NCBI GenBank assembly: GCA_040768665.1
Contig: JAXGMN010000026.1
Span: 1 to 64,000 of the forward strand
Reading direction: 5' to 3'
Origin: JABWBD01 sp040768665
Lineage (GTDB): Bacteria; Planctomycetota; Planctomycetia; Pirellulales; Thermoguttaceae
DNA length: 64,000 nt
A program made the position numbers and the translations under genes. The stretch's first letter is position 1. Every line of letters starts with the position of its first letter. The notes beneath the pieces were generated by a model. That model was given only the letters and a program-made list of their open reading frames with translations, made no database searches and had not been told where the DNA came from. Below are positions 40,895 to 50,386 of this stretch, piece by piece.

Positions 40895-42898
40895 CTAATG
40901 GATGCGCTCGGGGGAAGCGATGACCGAAGCCGAGACGAAGGAAGGCAAACCATTTCCGGAAACGTCGCTCGGCGCCGGTTCGAACGATCGGATAAATTGA
41001 TCCACAAGGACTTGCGTAGAGAGTATCCCCACCAAAGCCATCTGGTCTTTCACTCCGATCACTCGGTGGGCGCGAAACTTTGCAACGAGCGCCGCCACGG
41101 CCTTCGGATCGAATAGCCCGTCGCGCGAAACACGCCGTGGCGAAAGGAGTTCATCGACGTAGTCCAGCCGCAGCGGGTCTGCCGGCGTGCCGAACAGCGC
41201 CGCGGCATCCGGAGCGCGATAGGGCTGCTTACTGCGCCGGACAATCGAGTTCGGGACCAGTCGATCGGCGACTCGCTTGAGAAGGTGTTTTTCGTCGAGG
41301 CCGAGCATTTTCCACCGCGGTGGCAATTCCGCGGCAAACTCGGCGATACGGTGATCGAGGAACGGGAATCGGCTTTCGACCGAGTGAGCCATCGCCATGC
41401 GGTCGCCCTGCGACGACAGGATATAGCCCGGCAGGAGCATCGTCGTCTCCATGTATTGTGCCTGGCAGAAGGGATGCCAACCTTCGATTCCGGCCGGGAG
41501 CACGGCCCGGACGTCGTCGAGCGGATCGCGACCCGCCACTTGCCGGCGGACTTCGTCGGAGAAGAAGAGTTTCAGCCGCGAGGTCAGTTCCCATCGCGGC
41601 AGGTGCGAGAAGAAGGGATCGTTCAATTCGCCCGGCCGCACGTGGAAAAATGCCTTGCGATAGGCGAGCGATTGGCCGACCATCGCCCGCTGGTACGGAT
41701 ACAGGCGGTTCAGCAGGGCCGCGCGGACTGCCGACTCGGGCTGGCGAGCCCAGAACCGCCGTACTTTCGCCTCCTTGAAGATATCGTACCCGCCGAGCAT
41801 TTCGTCGGCACCCTCGCCGGTCAGCACTACTTTGTAGCCGCTTTGCCGAACGAGGCTTGCCAGCAGGTACAATGGAGCGGGCGCAGTCCGAAGGACCGGT
41901 TTTTCCGTGTGCCAGATGACGTCCGGCAGTGCCCGGCCCAGGTCGGCGCCCCGGCAGTGGATCGTGCGATGGTCGGTTCCCAGGTGCCGGACGATCTGCT
42001 GCTGGTACTCGCTCTCGTCAAAGGCCGGATCGTCGAAGGTGATGGAGAACGTACGAAGCGAAGCATTGGTCGTTCGCCGGACGAGGGCCGTGGTCACGGC
42101 CGAGTCCAAACCGCCGCTCAGGTAGGCCCCGACCGGCACGTCGGATCGCAGGCGGAGCCGAACGGCATCGGTCAACAGATCCAGCAATCGCTCGGCGGCC
42201 TCGCCGGCGACGATCGCTTTCGGCTGATAGTCGATCTGCCAATACCGGCGAATCTCGATGTGCCCGTTGCGGACGATGAGATTGTGTGCGGGCGGAAGCT
42301 CCGAAATTCCCTGAAAAACAGTCCGCGGCGCTACGGGGGACCAGAACGTGAAGACCTGGTCGAGCCCCAGCAGATCCATTTGCCGGGGCACTTCCGGGTC
42401 GGCGAGCAGCGATTTGACTTCCGAGGCAAAGAGCAGGTTCTTGCCGACGACCGCATAGTACAAAGGGCGGATTCCGAGGCGGTCGCGCGACAGAAGCAGT
42501 CTTGACCGGCGTGAGTCCCAGATCGCCACGGCCCACTGCCCGTTGAAGTGGCGAAAGCAATCTTCGCCTTCGTCTTCGTAAAGATGGACGATTACCTCCG
42601 TGTCCGACTTCGTGGTGAAGCGATGGCCGCGCCGGATGAGCTGCTCGCGCAGTTCGATGTAATTAAAGATTTCTCCGTTGAAGGTGAGCCAAACGGAGCC
42701 GTCCTCATTGGACATCGGTTGACTGCCGCCAGAGAGATCCAGGATGCTCAAGCGGCGGTGCCCGAGAGCCGTCGCGGCGCGGGCGGCGACACCGTCGCCG
42801 TCGGGCCCTCGGTGGGCGATCGGCCGGAGCATGCGGCGAACCTTTTTCGCATCGACGCGATCGCCGCTAAGGTTATGGATTCCGGCGATGCCGCACAT
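40895..42898 (-). CDS. asnB: Asparagine synthase (glutamine-hydrolysing)-like protein
   Basis: A 667-residue protein starting at MCGIAGIHN (ATG 42898), with Cys2 as the glutaminase nucleophile after Met removal. The glutaminase domain has AHRGPDG, LSILDLSGGSQPM, NGEIFNY and SDTEVIVHLYED. The synthetase domain shows PVGAYLSGGLDSAVTTALV, LTGEGADEMLGGYDIFK and SRFPFLDHRIAEFAAELP. The residues for amide transfer are present, so it should transfer NH3 from glutamine to a carboxylate activated as AMP ester. Coupled to the NadE-like gene downstream. Confidence 0.9.
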   Translation of the reverse strand: MCGIAGIHNLSGDRVDAKKVRRMLRPIAHRGPDGDGVAARAATALGHRRLSILDLSGGSQPMSNEDGSVWLTFNGEIFNYIELREQLIRRGHRFTTKSDTEVIVHLYEDEGEDCFRHFNGQWAVAIWDSRRSRLLLSRDRLGIRPLYYAVVGKNLLFASEVKSLLADPEVPRQMDLLGLDQVFTFWSPVAPRTVFQGISELPPAHNLIVRNGHIEIRRYWQIDYQPKAIVAGEAAERLLDLLTDAVRLRLRSDVPVGAYLSGGLDSAVTTALVRRTTNASLRTFSITFDDPAFDESEYQQQIVRHLGTDHRTIHCRGADLGRALPDVIWHTEKPVLRTAPAPLYLLASLVRQSGYKVVLTGEGADEMLGGYDIFKEAKVRRFWARQPESAVRAALLNRLYPYQRAMVGQSLAYRKAFFHVRPGELNDPFFSHLPRWELTSRLKLFFSDEVRRQVAGRDPLDDVRAVLPAGIEGWHPFCQAQYMETTMLLPGYILSSQGDRMAMAHSVESRFPFLDHRIAEFAAELPPRWKMLGLDEKHLLKRVADRLVPNSIVRRSKQPYRAPDAAALFGTPADPLRLDYVDELLSPRRVSRDGLFDPKAVAALVAKFRAHRVIGVKDQMALVGILSTQVLVDQFIRSFEPAPSDVSGNGLPSFVSASVIASPERIH

Positions 42899-42955
42899 GT
42901 TTGTCATCCTTCCGGTGACGGAATTCGATTCCTGCCGGCCGCGTTGCCATTCGGA

Positions 42956-43051
42956 GACTGCTGAAAAAGGGGATAGCCACCGCAACATCTTGTGTCGGTC
43001 GTCAAGTCGGCCTACCACCGATTGCAGAGCCAGCCCCCTTTTTCAGCAGTC
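42956..43051. repeat. Palindromic GGGGA element upstream of asnB
   Basis: GACTGCTGAAAAAGGGG (42956-42972) and CCCCTTTTTCAGCAGTC (43035-43051) are perfect 17-bp inverted repeats enclosing ATAGCCACCGC and GCAGAGCCAG. It belongs to the same palindromic family as 29284-29361. It lies in the region between asnB and the PQQ-propeller gene, upstream of both. Confidence 0.75.
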
Positions 43052-43483
43052 TCATCCATAGGCCATGGATTGGCCCCTCCCGGGTGGCCGCCGCGAGCGA
43101 AGGCAGGCGGTGTGCCACGTACGCGCCCCTCAAATATGGCATTTGCACATTGCAGCGGAGCTGGAATTCGCTTTTCTGGCATGCCCGACGGCAGCGACGT
43201 TGCTTTCCGGCACACACCGTTGCCCGAATACAACGCGTGGTACCCTTGGAGTCAACCACCCGCTACGATTTCAGAAGGCTCAGCAGCCCGGCTGCTGGCA
43301 GACGGGCCCCAAGCGGTCGCTCGATGTCAGCAGCCGGGCTGCTTGATCCGCCCCCCGACAGGTACTTCCTCCCGCTGTTGCTCGGCGCAACCACCAGCGC
43401 CATAATGGCGATCGATTCGGCGGATTCTCGGAATGTCTCCGACCGGCCGTTTCGCCCGCTTCCACTGTTCAAGGAGCAGGAAC
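43052..43483. other. Intergenic region with one long inverted repeat
   Basis: Frames here are not coding. CAGCAGCCCGGCTGCT (43281-43296) and CAGCAGCCGGGCTGCT (43328-43343) are each nearly palindromic and pair with one another across 31 bases. I see no clear promoter for the following gene. Confidence 0.5.
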
Positions 43484-46400
43484 ATGTCCACTCTCCGCGT
43501 AAGGCTGGCTGGTGTTGCAATCGTCATTGTCGCTATTGCCGGGTCCCATGCGGCTTGGGCGTTGGAACCGGCGAAGATCTCTCCTTCAACGCCGGACGCC
43601 CTCAAGCAAGTGGGGCTCTCGCGTGGCGTCTGTGTCGTGCTGGGAATGGAGGAAGGCGCCGGGCCCGAGTCGGTGGTGGCCCTCGGGGCGAAAAGTGAGC
43701 TGACGGTCTACTTTCAGTCGCCGAGATCTGATGAGGTCGCATCGGTGCGCGAAGCGGCCAGCGCCGCCGGTCTCTTGGGGAGCCGTATCTTTGCCGACGC
43801 CGGTGAGTTCGGCAAGTTGCACATCGCCGATAACTTGGCCGGAGCCATCGTGGTGTCGGGAGCCGCCGAGGCGCAGATCCGGGAAGCAGAACTCCTGCGA
43901 GTATTGCACCCGGAGGGGGTGGCCATTGTCGGCAAGCGTCGTGTCGTCAAGCCTCATCCGGAAGACGTCGATTCGTGGAGCCATGTCTACCACGGCCCGG
44001 ACAACAATCCTCTTTCAGGCGATCAGCATGCTCGCGTCCCTTACCTGACGCAGTTCCTCGGCGATCCCAAGTTCTGTCCCATGCCGGAGGTCTCGGTCGC
44101 CGCGGGGGGCCGGGTATTCCGTGCGTTCGGCCATATTGCTCACAAGGCGAACCAGAATCTGATGCTCAATACCCTCCTGGGCATCAACGGCTACAACGGC
44201 GTGATCCTCTGGCAGCGCCCGCTGCACGAGGGCTTCATGATCCACCGCAACACGATGATTGCCACGCCGGAATTGCTCTACCTTGGCGATGACGAGTCGT
44301 GCAAGATCCTCGACGCGAGCACGGGAGAACTTCGGGACGAGATTGTCGTGCCGGCGGATATTTCCGATGGCCCGGTTTGGAAATGGATGGCGTTGGACCG
44401 CGGAGTCCTCTACGCACTGGTCGGGCACGAGGAGACGCGGCCCCAGACGCAGCGGTCTGACGTGGCCGGTCTGGGGCATTGGCCGTGGGGGATGTGGCAG
44501 GGGCACGAGTACAAAGACCCCAAAACGAACTTCGGCTTCGGGCGAACATTCGTGGCGATCGATCCAGCAACGAAGAAAGTTCTCTGGCACCACCGCGAGG
44601 AAGCGTTCGTCGACGCGCGGGGCGTTGCCATGAAGAACGGCCGTATCTACTTCTACAGTCCGCAGAAGTTCCTGGCGTGCCTCGATGTCACCAGAGGGAA
44701 AGTCGTCTGGCGCAACGATTCGAAAGAACTCCTGGAGGCGATCGGTCGCGACGGTCCGGCACAGCACTACACTACCGGTTACGCGACGACAACGTTCCTG
44801 AAGTGTACCGACCGCTACCTGTTCTTCGCCGGCCCGCAGCGACCCCGCATGGTGGTCGCTTCTACGGACGATGGACGGCTGCTCTGGCAGAAAGAGACCG
44901 GCAACCTGCAACTGGTGCTCCGCGACGACGCGGTGTATTGTGCCGGACCGCAAGGCGACGCCGGCTTCAAGCTGGCGTATGGCACGGGTGAGACATTGGC
45001 CTCACTCCCCGGTCGGCGCGCCTGCACGCGCGCCACCGGAACGGTCGACAGTGTCTTCTTCCGGGCAAACGGCGGGACGGTGCGGGTCGATGTGTCGGAC
45101 GATACGGCGAAACACCTTCCCCTGATGCGCCCGCCCTGCCAGGACGGTGTGATCATCTCGGACGGATTCTTGTACTGGGGCCCCTGGATGTGCGGCTGCC
45201 AGCTTTCGCTCTACGGGCACATCTGCCTGGGATCGGCGGGTAAGTTCGATTTCCATCCTGCAGCCGATGGCTCGCGGTTGAAGCGGTTTGTGGACGATCC
45301 GAAGGCGGTGGAGCCGTTGGAAACGCACCCCGGCGATTGGACCACGTACCAGGGCGACAACAGCCGCTCGGCGAAGACCGACGTTCGCTTGCCTGAAGCG
45401 GTTCAGAAGCGGTGGGCGTGTACCTTGCCCGGCGGGGTACGTGTCGCGGCTCCGATCGTTGCCGGGAATACCGTGTTTCTCGGAGACGACAGTGGTGCGG
45501 TGCACGCGCTGAGCGCCGAGGACGGTTCGGTCCGCTGGAAGGCGTTCACCGCTGGGGCAATCTACTTCCCACCTGCGTTGTGGGAAGGCCGGCTCTATGT
45601 TGGTTCGGCGGATGGCCGCGTGTATGCGTTGGAAGCGGCCACGGGGCGGCTGCTTTGGTGTTACCGGGCGGCGCCGGCAGAGCGTTGGATCCCGGTGTAC
45701 GGGAAACTGATTTCCACCTGGCCGGTGGCCGGCGGGGTTGCCGTCAAGGATGGGATCGTCTATGCGGCGGCGGGAATCGCCGACCACGACGGCACCTACG
45801 TCTATGCCCTGGATGCTGTGACCGGCGAGATGAAATGGTGCAACGACACCTCGGGCAACCAGGCAGCCGAGGTCGATTGCGGAATCAGTCTGCAGGGCAA
45901 CCTCTACGTGGCGGATGGCGAGCTGCGGTTTCTGGGCGGGAGCAAGTACGATACGGCCCGTTACGATTTGAAGACCGGCGAGTGCCTGAACCCGCCGGAG
46001 AACACGATCGTGTCGCGTTTCCGCACGGCGTTTTCACCCTACTATCCGCAGTACGGCCGCTACGTGTCGCTCGCGCACCGGATGCCGGAGGGAAAGGAAT
46101 TGATCTATGAGGCGAGCTACGAGGGGAGCCAGCACCTGCCGCTGACCATGTTCGGCCCGCTGCCGCCGGGCGCGCCCCGGACGATCCTGGACCCGGCCCG
46201 CTGGCCGCTGGCGCGACGGGGCGGGCCCAAGCGGGACGTGGTGTGGATCGACAAGAGCGGTCGACGATTCAACGCGCTGGTGGTAACGCCGACGGCAATC
46301 CTGGCCGCGGGTCATACGGGTGCGAGCGAGCAGGAAGTTCCACTGCTGGCGGCCATCGATCCGACGACCGGAGCGGACCTGTGGCGGCACGAGCTTCCCT

Positions 46401-46498
46401 CCGCGGCCGTGCGCGGCGGTTTGGCCGTGGATCACGCCGGGAGGATCGTCGTCGTTTTGGACGACGGGCGGGTTGTGGTGTTTGCCCAGCGCAAGTAG
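43484..46498 (+). CDS. Large secreted PQQ-binding-like beta-propeller protein
   Basis: 1004 residues from the ATG at 43484 with AAGGAG at 43470-43475; the upstream frame lacks sense. Signal peptide MSTLRVRLAGVAIVIVAIAGSHAAWA. After an N-terminal alpha/beta domain (about 30-140), the chain shows many outer strand and GxxxW motifs of PQQ-type propellers, for instance NGVILWQRPLHEGF, VFLGDDSGAVHALSAEDGSVRW, DGRVYALEAATGRLLWCY, ALDAVTGEMKWC. Such proteins are a planctomycete speciality. No quinone ligand can be named, so dehydrogenase activity is unproven; scaffold or sensor are alternatives. Confidence 0.85.
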   Translation: MSTLRVRLAGVAIVIVAIAGSHAAWALEPAKISPSTPDALKQVGLSRGVCVVLGMEEGAGPESVVALGAKSELTVYFQSPRSDEVASVREAASAAGLLGSRIFADAGEFGKLHIADNLAGAIVVSGAAEAQIREAELLRVLHPEGVAIVGKRRVVKPHPEDVDSWSHVYHGPDNNPLSGDQHARVPYLTQFLGDPKFCPMPEVSVAAGGRVFRAFGHIAHKANQNLMLNTLLGINGYNGVILWQRPLHEGFMIHRNTMIATPELLYLGDDESCKILDASTGELRDEIVVPADISDGPVWKWMALDRGVLYALVGHEETRPQTQRSDVAGLGHWPWGMWQGHEYKDPKTNFGFGRTFVAIDPATKKVLWHHREEAFVDARGVAMKNGRIYFYSPQKFLACLDVTRGKVVWRNDSKELLEAIGRDGPAQHYTTGYATTTFLKCTDRYLFFAGPQRPRMVVASTDDGRLLWQKETGNLQLVLRDDAVYCAGPQGDAGFKLAYGTGETLASLPGRRACTRATGTVDSVFFRANGGTVRVDVSDDTAKHLPLMRPPCQDGVIISDGFLYWGPWMCGCQLSLYGHICLGSAGKFDFHPAADGSRLKRFVDDPKAVEPLETHPGDWTTYQGDNSRSAKTDVRLPEAVQKRWACTLPGGVRVAAPIVAGNTVFLGDDSGAVHALSAEDGSVRWKAFTAGAIYFPPALWEGRLYVGSADGRVYALEAATGRLLWCYRAAPAERWIPVYGKLISTWPVAGGVAVKDGIVYAAAGIADHDGTYVYALDAVTGEMKWCNDTSGNQAAEVDCGISLQGNLYVADGELRFLGGSKYDTARYDLKTGECLNPPENTIVSRFRTAFSPYYPQYGRYVSLAHRMPEGKELIYEASYEGSQHLPLTMFGPLPPGAPRTILDPARWPLARRGGPKRDVVWIDKSGRRFNALVVTPTAILAAGHTGASEQEVPLLAAIDPTTGADLWRHELPSAAVRGGLAVDHAGRIVVVLDDGRVVVFAQRK

Positions 46499-46564
46499 CG
46501 CGCGGGTGGTGGAGCTGACTTGCGTCCCCTTGGGCGAAGTGAGCTTCGAATAACAACTTGTCTG

Positions 46565-46822
46565 CTACTGAACCGGAGCCGGGGCGTAGGTTTGCGGCGC
46601 GGGCGTGTAGGTCTGCGGCGCCGGGTACAATTGGGGGCCGTAGGAATTGCAGCCGGGCGTTCCGACGGTCGGCGCCATCGGCGAATAGGTTGTGGCCGGA
46701 ACCGGACAGGTTGGTCCGGCCACGGGCGATGCAGCCGAGCCGTACATCCAGCGGCAGCACTCGCAGCCGCTCAGGGCGACCACCAGCAGACACGGCAGCA
46801 GTAGGGCGAGCAGTCTTTTCAT
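46565..46822 (-). CDS. Small lipoprotein with a Tyr/Pro/Gln-rich tail, 85 aa
   Basis: Start at ATG 46822: GGAGG lies 7 bases upstream, while the ATG two codons earlier would be too close to it. MKRLLALLLPCLLVVALSGC is a lipoprotein signal with Cys20 as modified residue, and further Cys follow (CECC). The tail repeats PAPQTYTPAPQTYAPAP, a flexible low-complexity segment common in planctomycete envelope lipoproteins. It follows the ABC transporter operon on the opposite side. Function unknown. Confidence 0.7.
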   Translation of the reverse strand: MKRLLALLLPCLLVVALSGCECCRWMYGSAASPVAGPTCPVPATTYSPMAPTVGTPGCNSYGPQLYPAPQTYTPAPQTYAPAPVQ

Positions 46823-47044
46823 GTTCATTCCTCCATCGTTCGGGCGCGCTTTCAGGCAGTCCGTCATGGCAACCCTACACGATGGATTGCGGTTGGCCAG
46901 CGCTCCGGACAGGCAGAAAGCGTTTCCGCGGCGATGGAGGTTCGGGCGGTGACGACGGGGCAAAGTCTGCGGGCGCGGCCGGCGGAACCGGTGTCGCTTG
47001 CAAGGCGGTGTGTTGCGCTGCACGCGGCCCGTTGGGCACTGCGG

Positions 47045-48097
47045 CTAAACGAGGGCGGTCGCCAGTTGGGCTTCGGCGGGGAGGGTCCGCTGCTTGGGCA
47101 GTTCGTAGTCGCCGGTGCCCATCTGCTCTTTTTCGACGGCGTGGCAGCGGAACTGGTGGCCGTCGATCTCAAGCAGCTTGGGAGCCTGCTGCCGGCAGAC
47201 TTCCTTCGCCCAGGGACAGCGGGGATGAAATCGGCAGCCGGCGGGCGGATTGATGGGGCTGGGCACGTCGCCCTCGAGGACGATCCGCTTGCGGCGTCGC
47301 ACCGGGTCCATCGTAGGGATGGAAGAAAGGAGCACCTGAGTGTACGGGTGGAGCGGATTGGCGTAGAGATCTTCGCTTCTGGCCATTTCGGCGATCTTGC
47401 CGAGGTACATCACGGCCACGCGGTCGGAGATGTATTCGACGACGGAGAGGTCGTGTGAGATGAACAGGTAGGTCAGGGCGAACTTCTCCCGCAGATCGAC
47501 CAGGAGATTGATGATCTGCGACTGGATCGAGACGTCGAGGGCCGAGATCGGCTCGTCGAGGACCATGAATTTTGGATTCAACGCCAGGGCCCGGGCAACG
47601 GAGATCCGCTGCCGCTGACCGCCGGAAAACTCGTGCGGGTAGCGATTGATGTAGCTCGGATCGAGGCCGACCTGCTCGAGCGTGTCGCGGACTTTCTCTT
47701 CGCGCTCTTTGCGGTTGCCAAGTCCGTGGACAACCAGTCCTTCTTCGACAATGCTCTTGATCGTCATCCGGGGATTGAGCGAGCTGAAGGGGTCCTGGAA
47801 GACGATCTGCATGTCGCGGCGGAGCCGGCGGAGCTCGGCGGCGCCTGCCTTTGCGACGTCCTTGCCGTTGAAGTCGACCCGGCCGGCAGTCGGCTCCAGC
47901 AGCCGGAGGATGGTTCGGCCGGTGGTCGTCTTGCCGCAGCCGGATTCGCCCACGAGGCCCAGGGTCTCGCCCTGGCGGATCTCGAAACTGACGTCATCGA
48001 CCGCCTGGACGTGGGCCACGACTCGCGAGAGGAGGCCCTTGCGGATCGGGAAGTACTTTCGAAGGTTGACGACGTTCAGGAGCACATTATCCGTCAT
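47045..48097 (-). CDS. oppF: Peptide ABC transporter ATPase (OppF/DppF type)
   Basis: A 350-residue ATPase with GESGCGKTTTG, FSGGQRQRISVARAL and FMVLDEPISALDVS, plus the Opp-family C-terminal Cys-rich tail (CRFHPRCPWAKEVCRQQ) that may bind a metal cluster. Walker B has DEPI rather than DEPT, a common variant. The start overlaps oppD by 11 bases. It is the last gene of the five-gene operon and pairs with OppD as a heterodimer. Confidence 0.9.
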   Translation of the reverse strand: MTDNVLLNVVNLRKYFPIRKGLLSRVVAHVQAVDDVSFEIRQGETLGLVGESGCGKTTTGRTILRLLEPTAGRVDFNGKDVAKAGAAELRRLRRDMQIVFQDPFSSLNPRMTIKSIVEEGLVVHGLGNRKEREEKVRDTLEQVGLDPSYINRYPHEFSGGQRQRISVARALALNPKFMVLDEPISALDVSIQSQIINLLVDLREKFALTYLFISHDLSVVEYISDRVAVMYLGKIAEMARSEDLYANPLHPYTQVLLSSIPTMDPVRRRKRIVLEGDVPSPINPPAGCRFHPRCPWAKEVCRQQAPKLLEIDGHQFRCHAVEKEQMGTGDYELPKQRTLPAEAQLATALV

Positions 48098-49154
48098 AGT
48101 TCAACTCGCCGGCAAAGTGGCAGCGGGCCCAGTGGCCGGGCCGGATCTCGCGGAGTTCCGGCTCCTCGCGCTTGCAGATGTCCTGGTGGTACGGGCAGCG
48201 GGGATGGAATTTGCAGCCGCTGGGGAATCGCAATGGGCTGGGGACCATGCCCTGGATCGTCCTCAGCCTCTCCGTCTTCGTGTCGCCCAGCTCAGGACGC
48301 GATTTGAACAACAGGTGTGTGTACGGGTGCAGCGGGTGTCCGAAGAGTTCTTTGACCGGAGCGTATTCGACCACCTTGGAGGCATACATCACGGCCACGT
48401 CGTCGGCCAACTCGGCCACGATTCCCAAATCGTGCGTGATGATCATGATCGACATGCCGAAGTCGGCCTGCAAGCCCCGGAGCAGATCGAGGATCTGGGC
48501 CTGCGTGGTGACGTCCAGGGCGGTCGTCGGCTCGTCGGCGATGAGCAACTGGGGATTGCACGACAAGGCCATGGCGATCATCGCTCGCTGGCGCATGCCG
48601 CCGGAGAACTGATGGGGATATTCGCGGGCTCGCCGCTGCGGCTCGGGGACCTGCACTTTGCGGAGCATCTCGACGGCCCGGCGACGGGCCTCCGCCTTGC
48701 TCACCTTCTGGTGGAGTTGCACCGCTTCGGCGATTTGATCGCCGACCGTGAAGACCGGGTTGAGCGAGGTCATCGGCTCCTGGAAGATCATGGAGATCGC
48801 GCCGCCGCGGATTTTGCGCATCTGCTTTTCGGAGACTTCGACCAGGTTCGTCGATCGGCCGCCTTGGTAGAGCGTGATGCTTCCGCCGGTGATTCGGCCG
48901 GGCGAGGAAATCAGCCGCATGACCGACAGCGCGGTGACCGACTTGCCGCAGCCCGATTCGCCGACGACACCGAGGGTTTTTCCCTTGGGAATCGTCAGGG
49001 AAACGTCGTCGACGGCCTTCACGGTCCCTTCGTCGGTGAAAAACCAGGTCTTGAGCCGGTCGATTTCCAGGAGCGGGTCCTCGACAACCGGTCGCGGTTG
49101 TCCGGATGCTGCGGTTGCCACGGGAGGCGATGGTTCCGTAGGAGGTGGGGTCAC
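48087..49154 (-). CDS. oppD: Peptide ABC transporter ATPase (OppD/DppD type)
   Basis: I place the start at GTG 49154, whose GTGA overlaps the oppC stop, giving 355 residues; the frame upstream to 49883 is antisense to oppC. Motifs are GESGCGKSVTALS, FSGGMRQRAMIAMAL and LLIADEPTTALDVTTQ, and the end bears the CKFHPRCPYHQDIC metal-type tail. A proline-rich leader of about 25 residues precedes the ATPase. Confidence 0.88.
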   Translation of the reverse strand: MTPPPTEPSPPVATAASGQPRPVVEDPLLEIDRLKTWFFTDEGTVKAVDDVSLTIPKGKTLGVVGESGCGKSVTALSVMRLISSPGRITGGSITLYQGGRSTNLVEVSEKQMRKIRGGAISMIFQEPMTSLNPVFTVGDQIAEAVQLHQKVSKAEARRRAVEMLRKVQVPEPQRRAREYPHQFSGGMRQRAMIAMALSCNPQLLIADEPTTALDVTTQAQILDLLRGLQADFGMSIMIITHDLGIVAELADDVAVMYASKVVEYAPVKELFGHPLHPYTHLLFKSRPELGDTKTERLRTIQGMVPSPLRFPSGCKFHPRCPYHQDICKREEPELREIRPGHWARCHFAGELNYDG

Positions 49155-50371
49155 TTGCCGGCCTCGCGGAGTCTGGGGTCGGTGGCCTCTTGCAGGCCCT
49201 CGCCGATGAGGTTGTACGCCAGGACGGTGAGGAAGATGGCCAGGCCGGGGAAGAAGATCAACCACCACATCTGAAGGTTGGAGCGGCCGGCGTTCAACAG
49301 CGTGCCCCAGCTCGGGTTCGGCGGAGGTGCGCCAAAGCCGAGGAAACTCAGGCCGCTTTCGATCAGGATGGCCGCCGCGATGCCGAAGCTGATGGGCACG
49401 ACCACCGGGGCCAGGGCATTGGGAAGGATATGGCGGAACATGATGCGGAGTTGGCCGGCACCCAGAGCGCGTGCCGCGGTGACGAATTCGCTCTTGCTGA
49501 GCTTGAGAAACTCCGCTCGCGTGAGCCGGGCGATGCCGGTCCAGCCGGTCACACCGAGCACCGCCATCAGGTGCCAGATGGTCGGGTTCTCGAGCACGGC
49601 GATCAGCGCGAGGATCAAGACCAGTGCCGGGATGCACATGACCAGTTCGATCAGCCGGCTGAGAAGGATATCGATCCAGCCGCCCAGGTACCCGGCCATG
49701 GCGCCGATGGCGATGCCGATCAGTGCGGCAATCCCGGTGGAGACGAAGCCGACCAATAGCGCGATCCGGGTACCGTGGACCAACTGCGCGAAGACGTCGA
49801 CGCCGGCCTGGTTGGTTCCCAGCAGGTTGTAGCGGTTCGGTTCGCCCTCGGCGCCGGTGGGATTGCCCGGCTGCCCCGGCCATTCGCCTTCATGGACGCG
49901 ACGGTAGGGATCCTGGTAGACGAGCGGCCAGACTGCCCAACTGTTCGGGTCCCTTTGTTTGAGGTTTTCCGGATAGCGTTTGCGGAACTTGTCCTTGTAG
50001 AAGACGGGGTTTTCCCAACCGGCATTGAAGTAGGCCATCGCGGGAAAATAGATGTTTCCCTTGTACTTGACGATGATCGGCTTTGTGCCCGCGATGGCCG
50101 GGGAGAAAACGGCAACGACGACGAGCAGCCCCACGTAGATCAGAGCGAGCATCGAAAGCTCTCGCTTGCGGAAGCGGCGCCAGGTTTCGCCCCAGAACCC
50201 GCGCGAAGCGGTAGCCGCTACGGCCGGCTGGGGCGTCTCCTCACGGACGGGCCGCGAGGGATCGACGCCGGGCTGCTCGAGCTCGTTCGGCTTCGCGGAA
50301 GCGTCCGGGATATTGTCGCCCGGAGGATGTCGCAGCTCTTTGGGATCGTTCATGCCGCTTTGCGAGTCCAT
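49151..50371 (-). CDS. oppC: Peptide ABC transporter permease (OppC/YejE type)
   Basis: A 406-residue permease with an N-terminal cytoplasmic segment of about 60 residues, one helix, then a periplasmic loop of roughly 100 residues (KYKGNIYFPAMAYFNAGWEN and on) before the remaining helices. That long loop is the mark of the YejE branch, which handles larger peptides such as microcin C in enterobacteria. The binding-protein-dependent EAA-type loop (GWTGIARLTRAEFLKLSKSE) is present. It overlaps oppD by four bases. Confidence 0.9.
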   Translation of the reverse strand: MDSQSGMNDPKELRHPPGDNIPDASAKPNELEQPGVDPSRPVREETPQPAVAATASRGFWGETWRRFRKRELSMLALIYVGLLVVVAVFSPAIAGTKPIIVKYKGNIYFPAMAYFNAGWENPVFYKDKFRKRYPENLKQRDPNSWAVWPLVYQDPYRRVHEGEWPGQPGNPTGAEGEPNRYNLLGTNQAGVDVFAQLVHGTRIALLVGFVSTGIAALIGIAIGAMAGYLGGWIDILLSRLIELVMCIPALVLILALIAVLENPTIWHLMAVLGVTGWTGIARLTRAEFLKLSKSEFVTAARALGAGQLRIMFRHILPNALAPVVVPISFGIAAAILIESGLSFLGFGAPPPNPSWGTLLNAGRSNLQMWWLIFFPGLAIFLTVLAYNLIGEGLQEATDPRLREAGK

Positions 50372-50386
50372 CGGCAGAGGAAGTGG

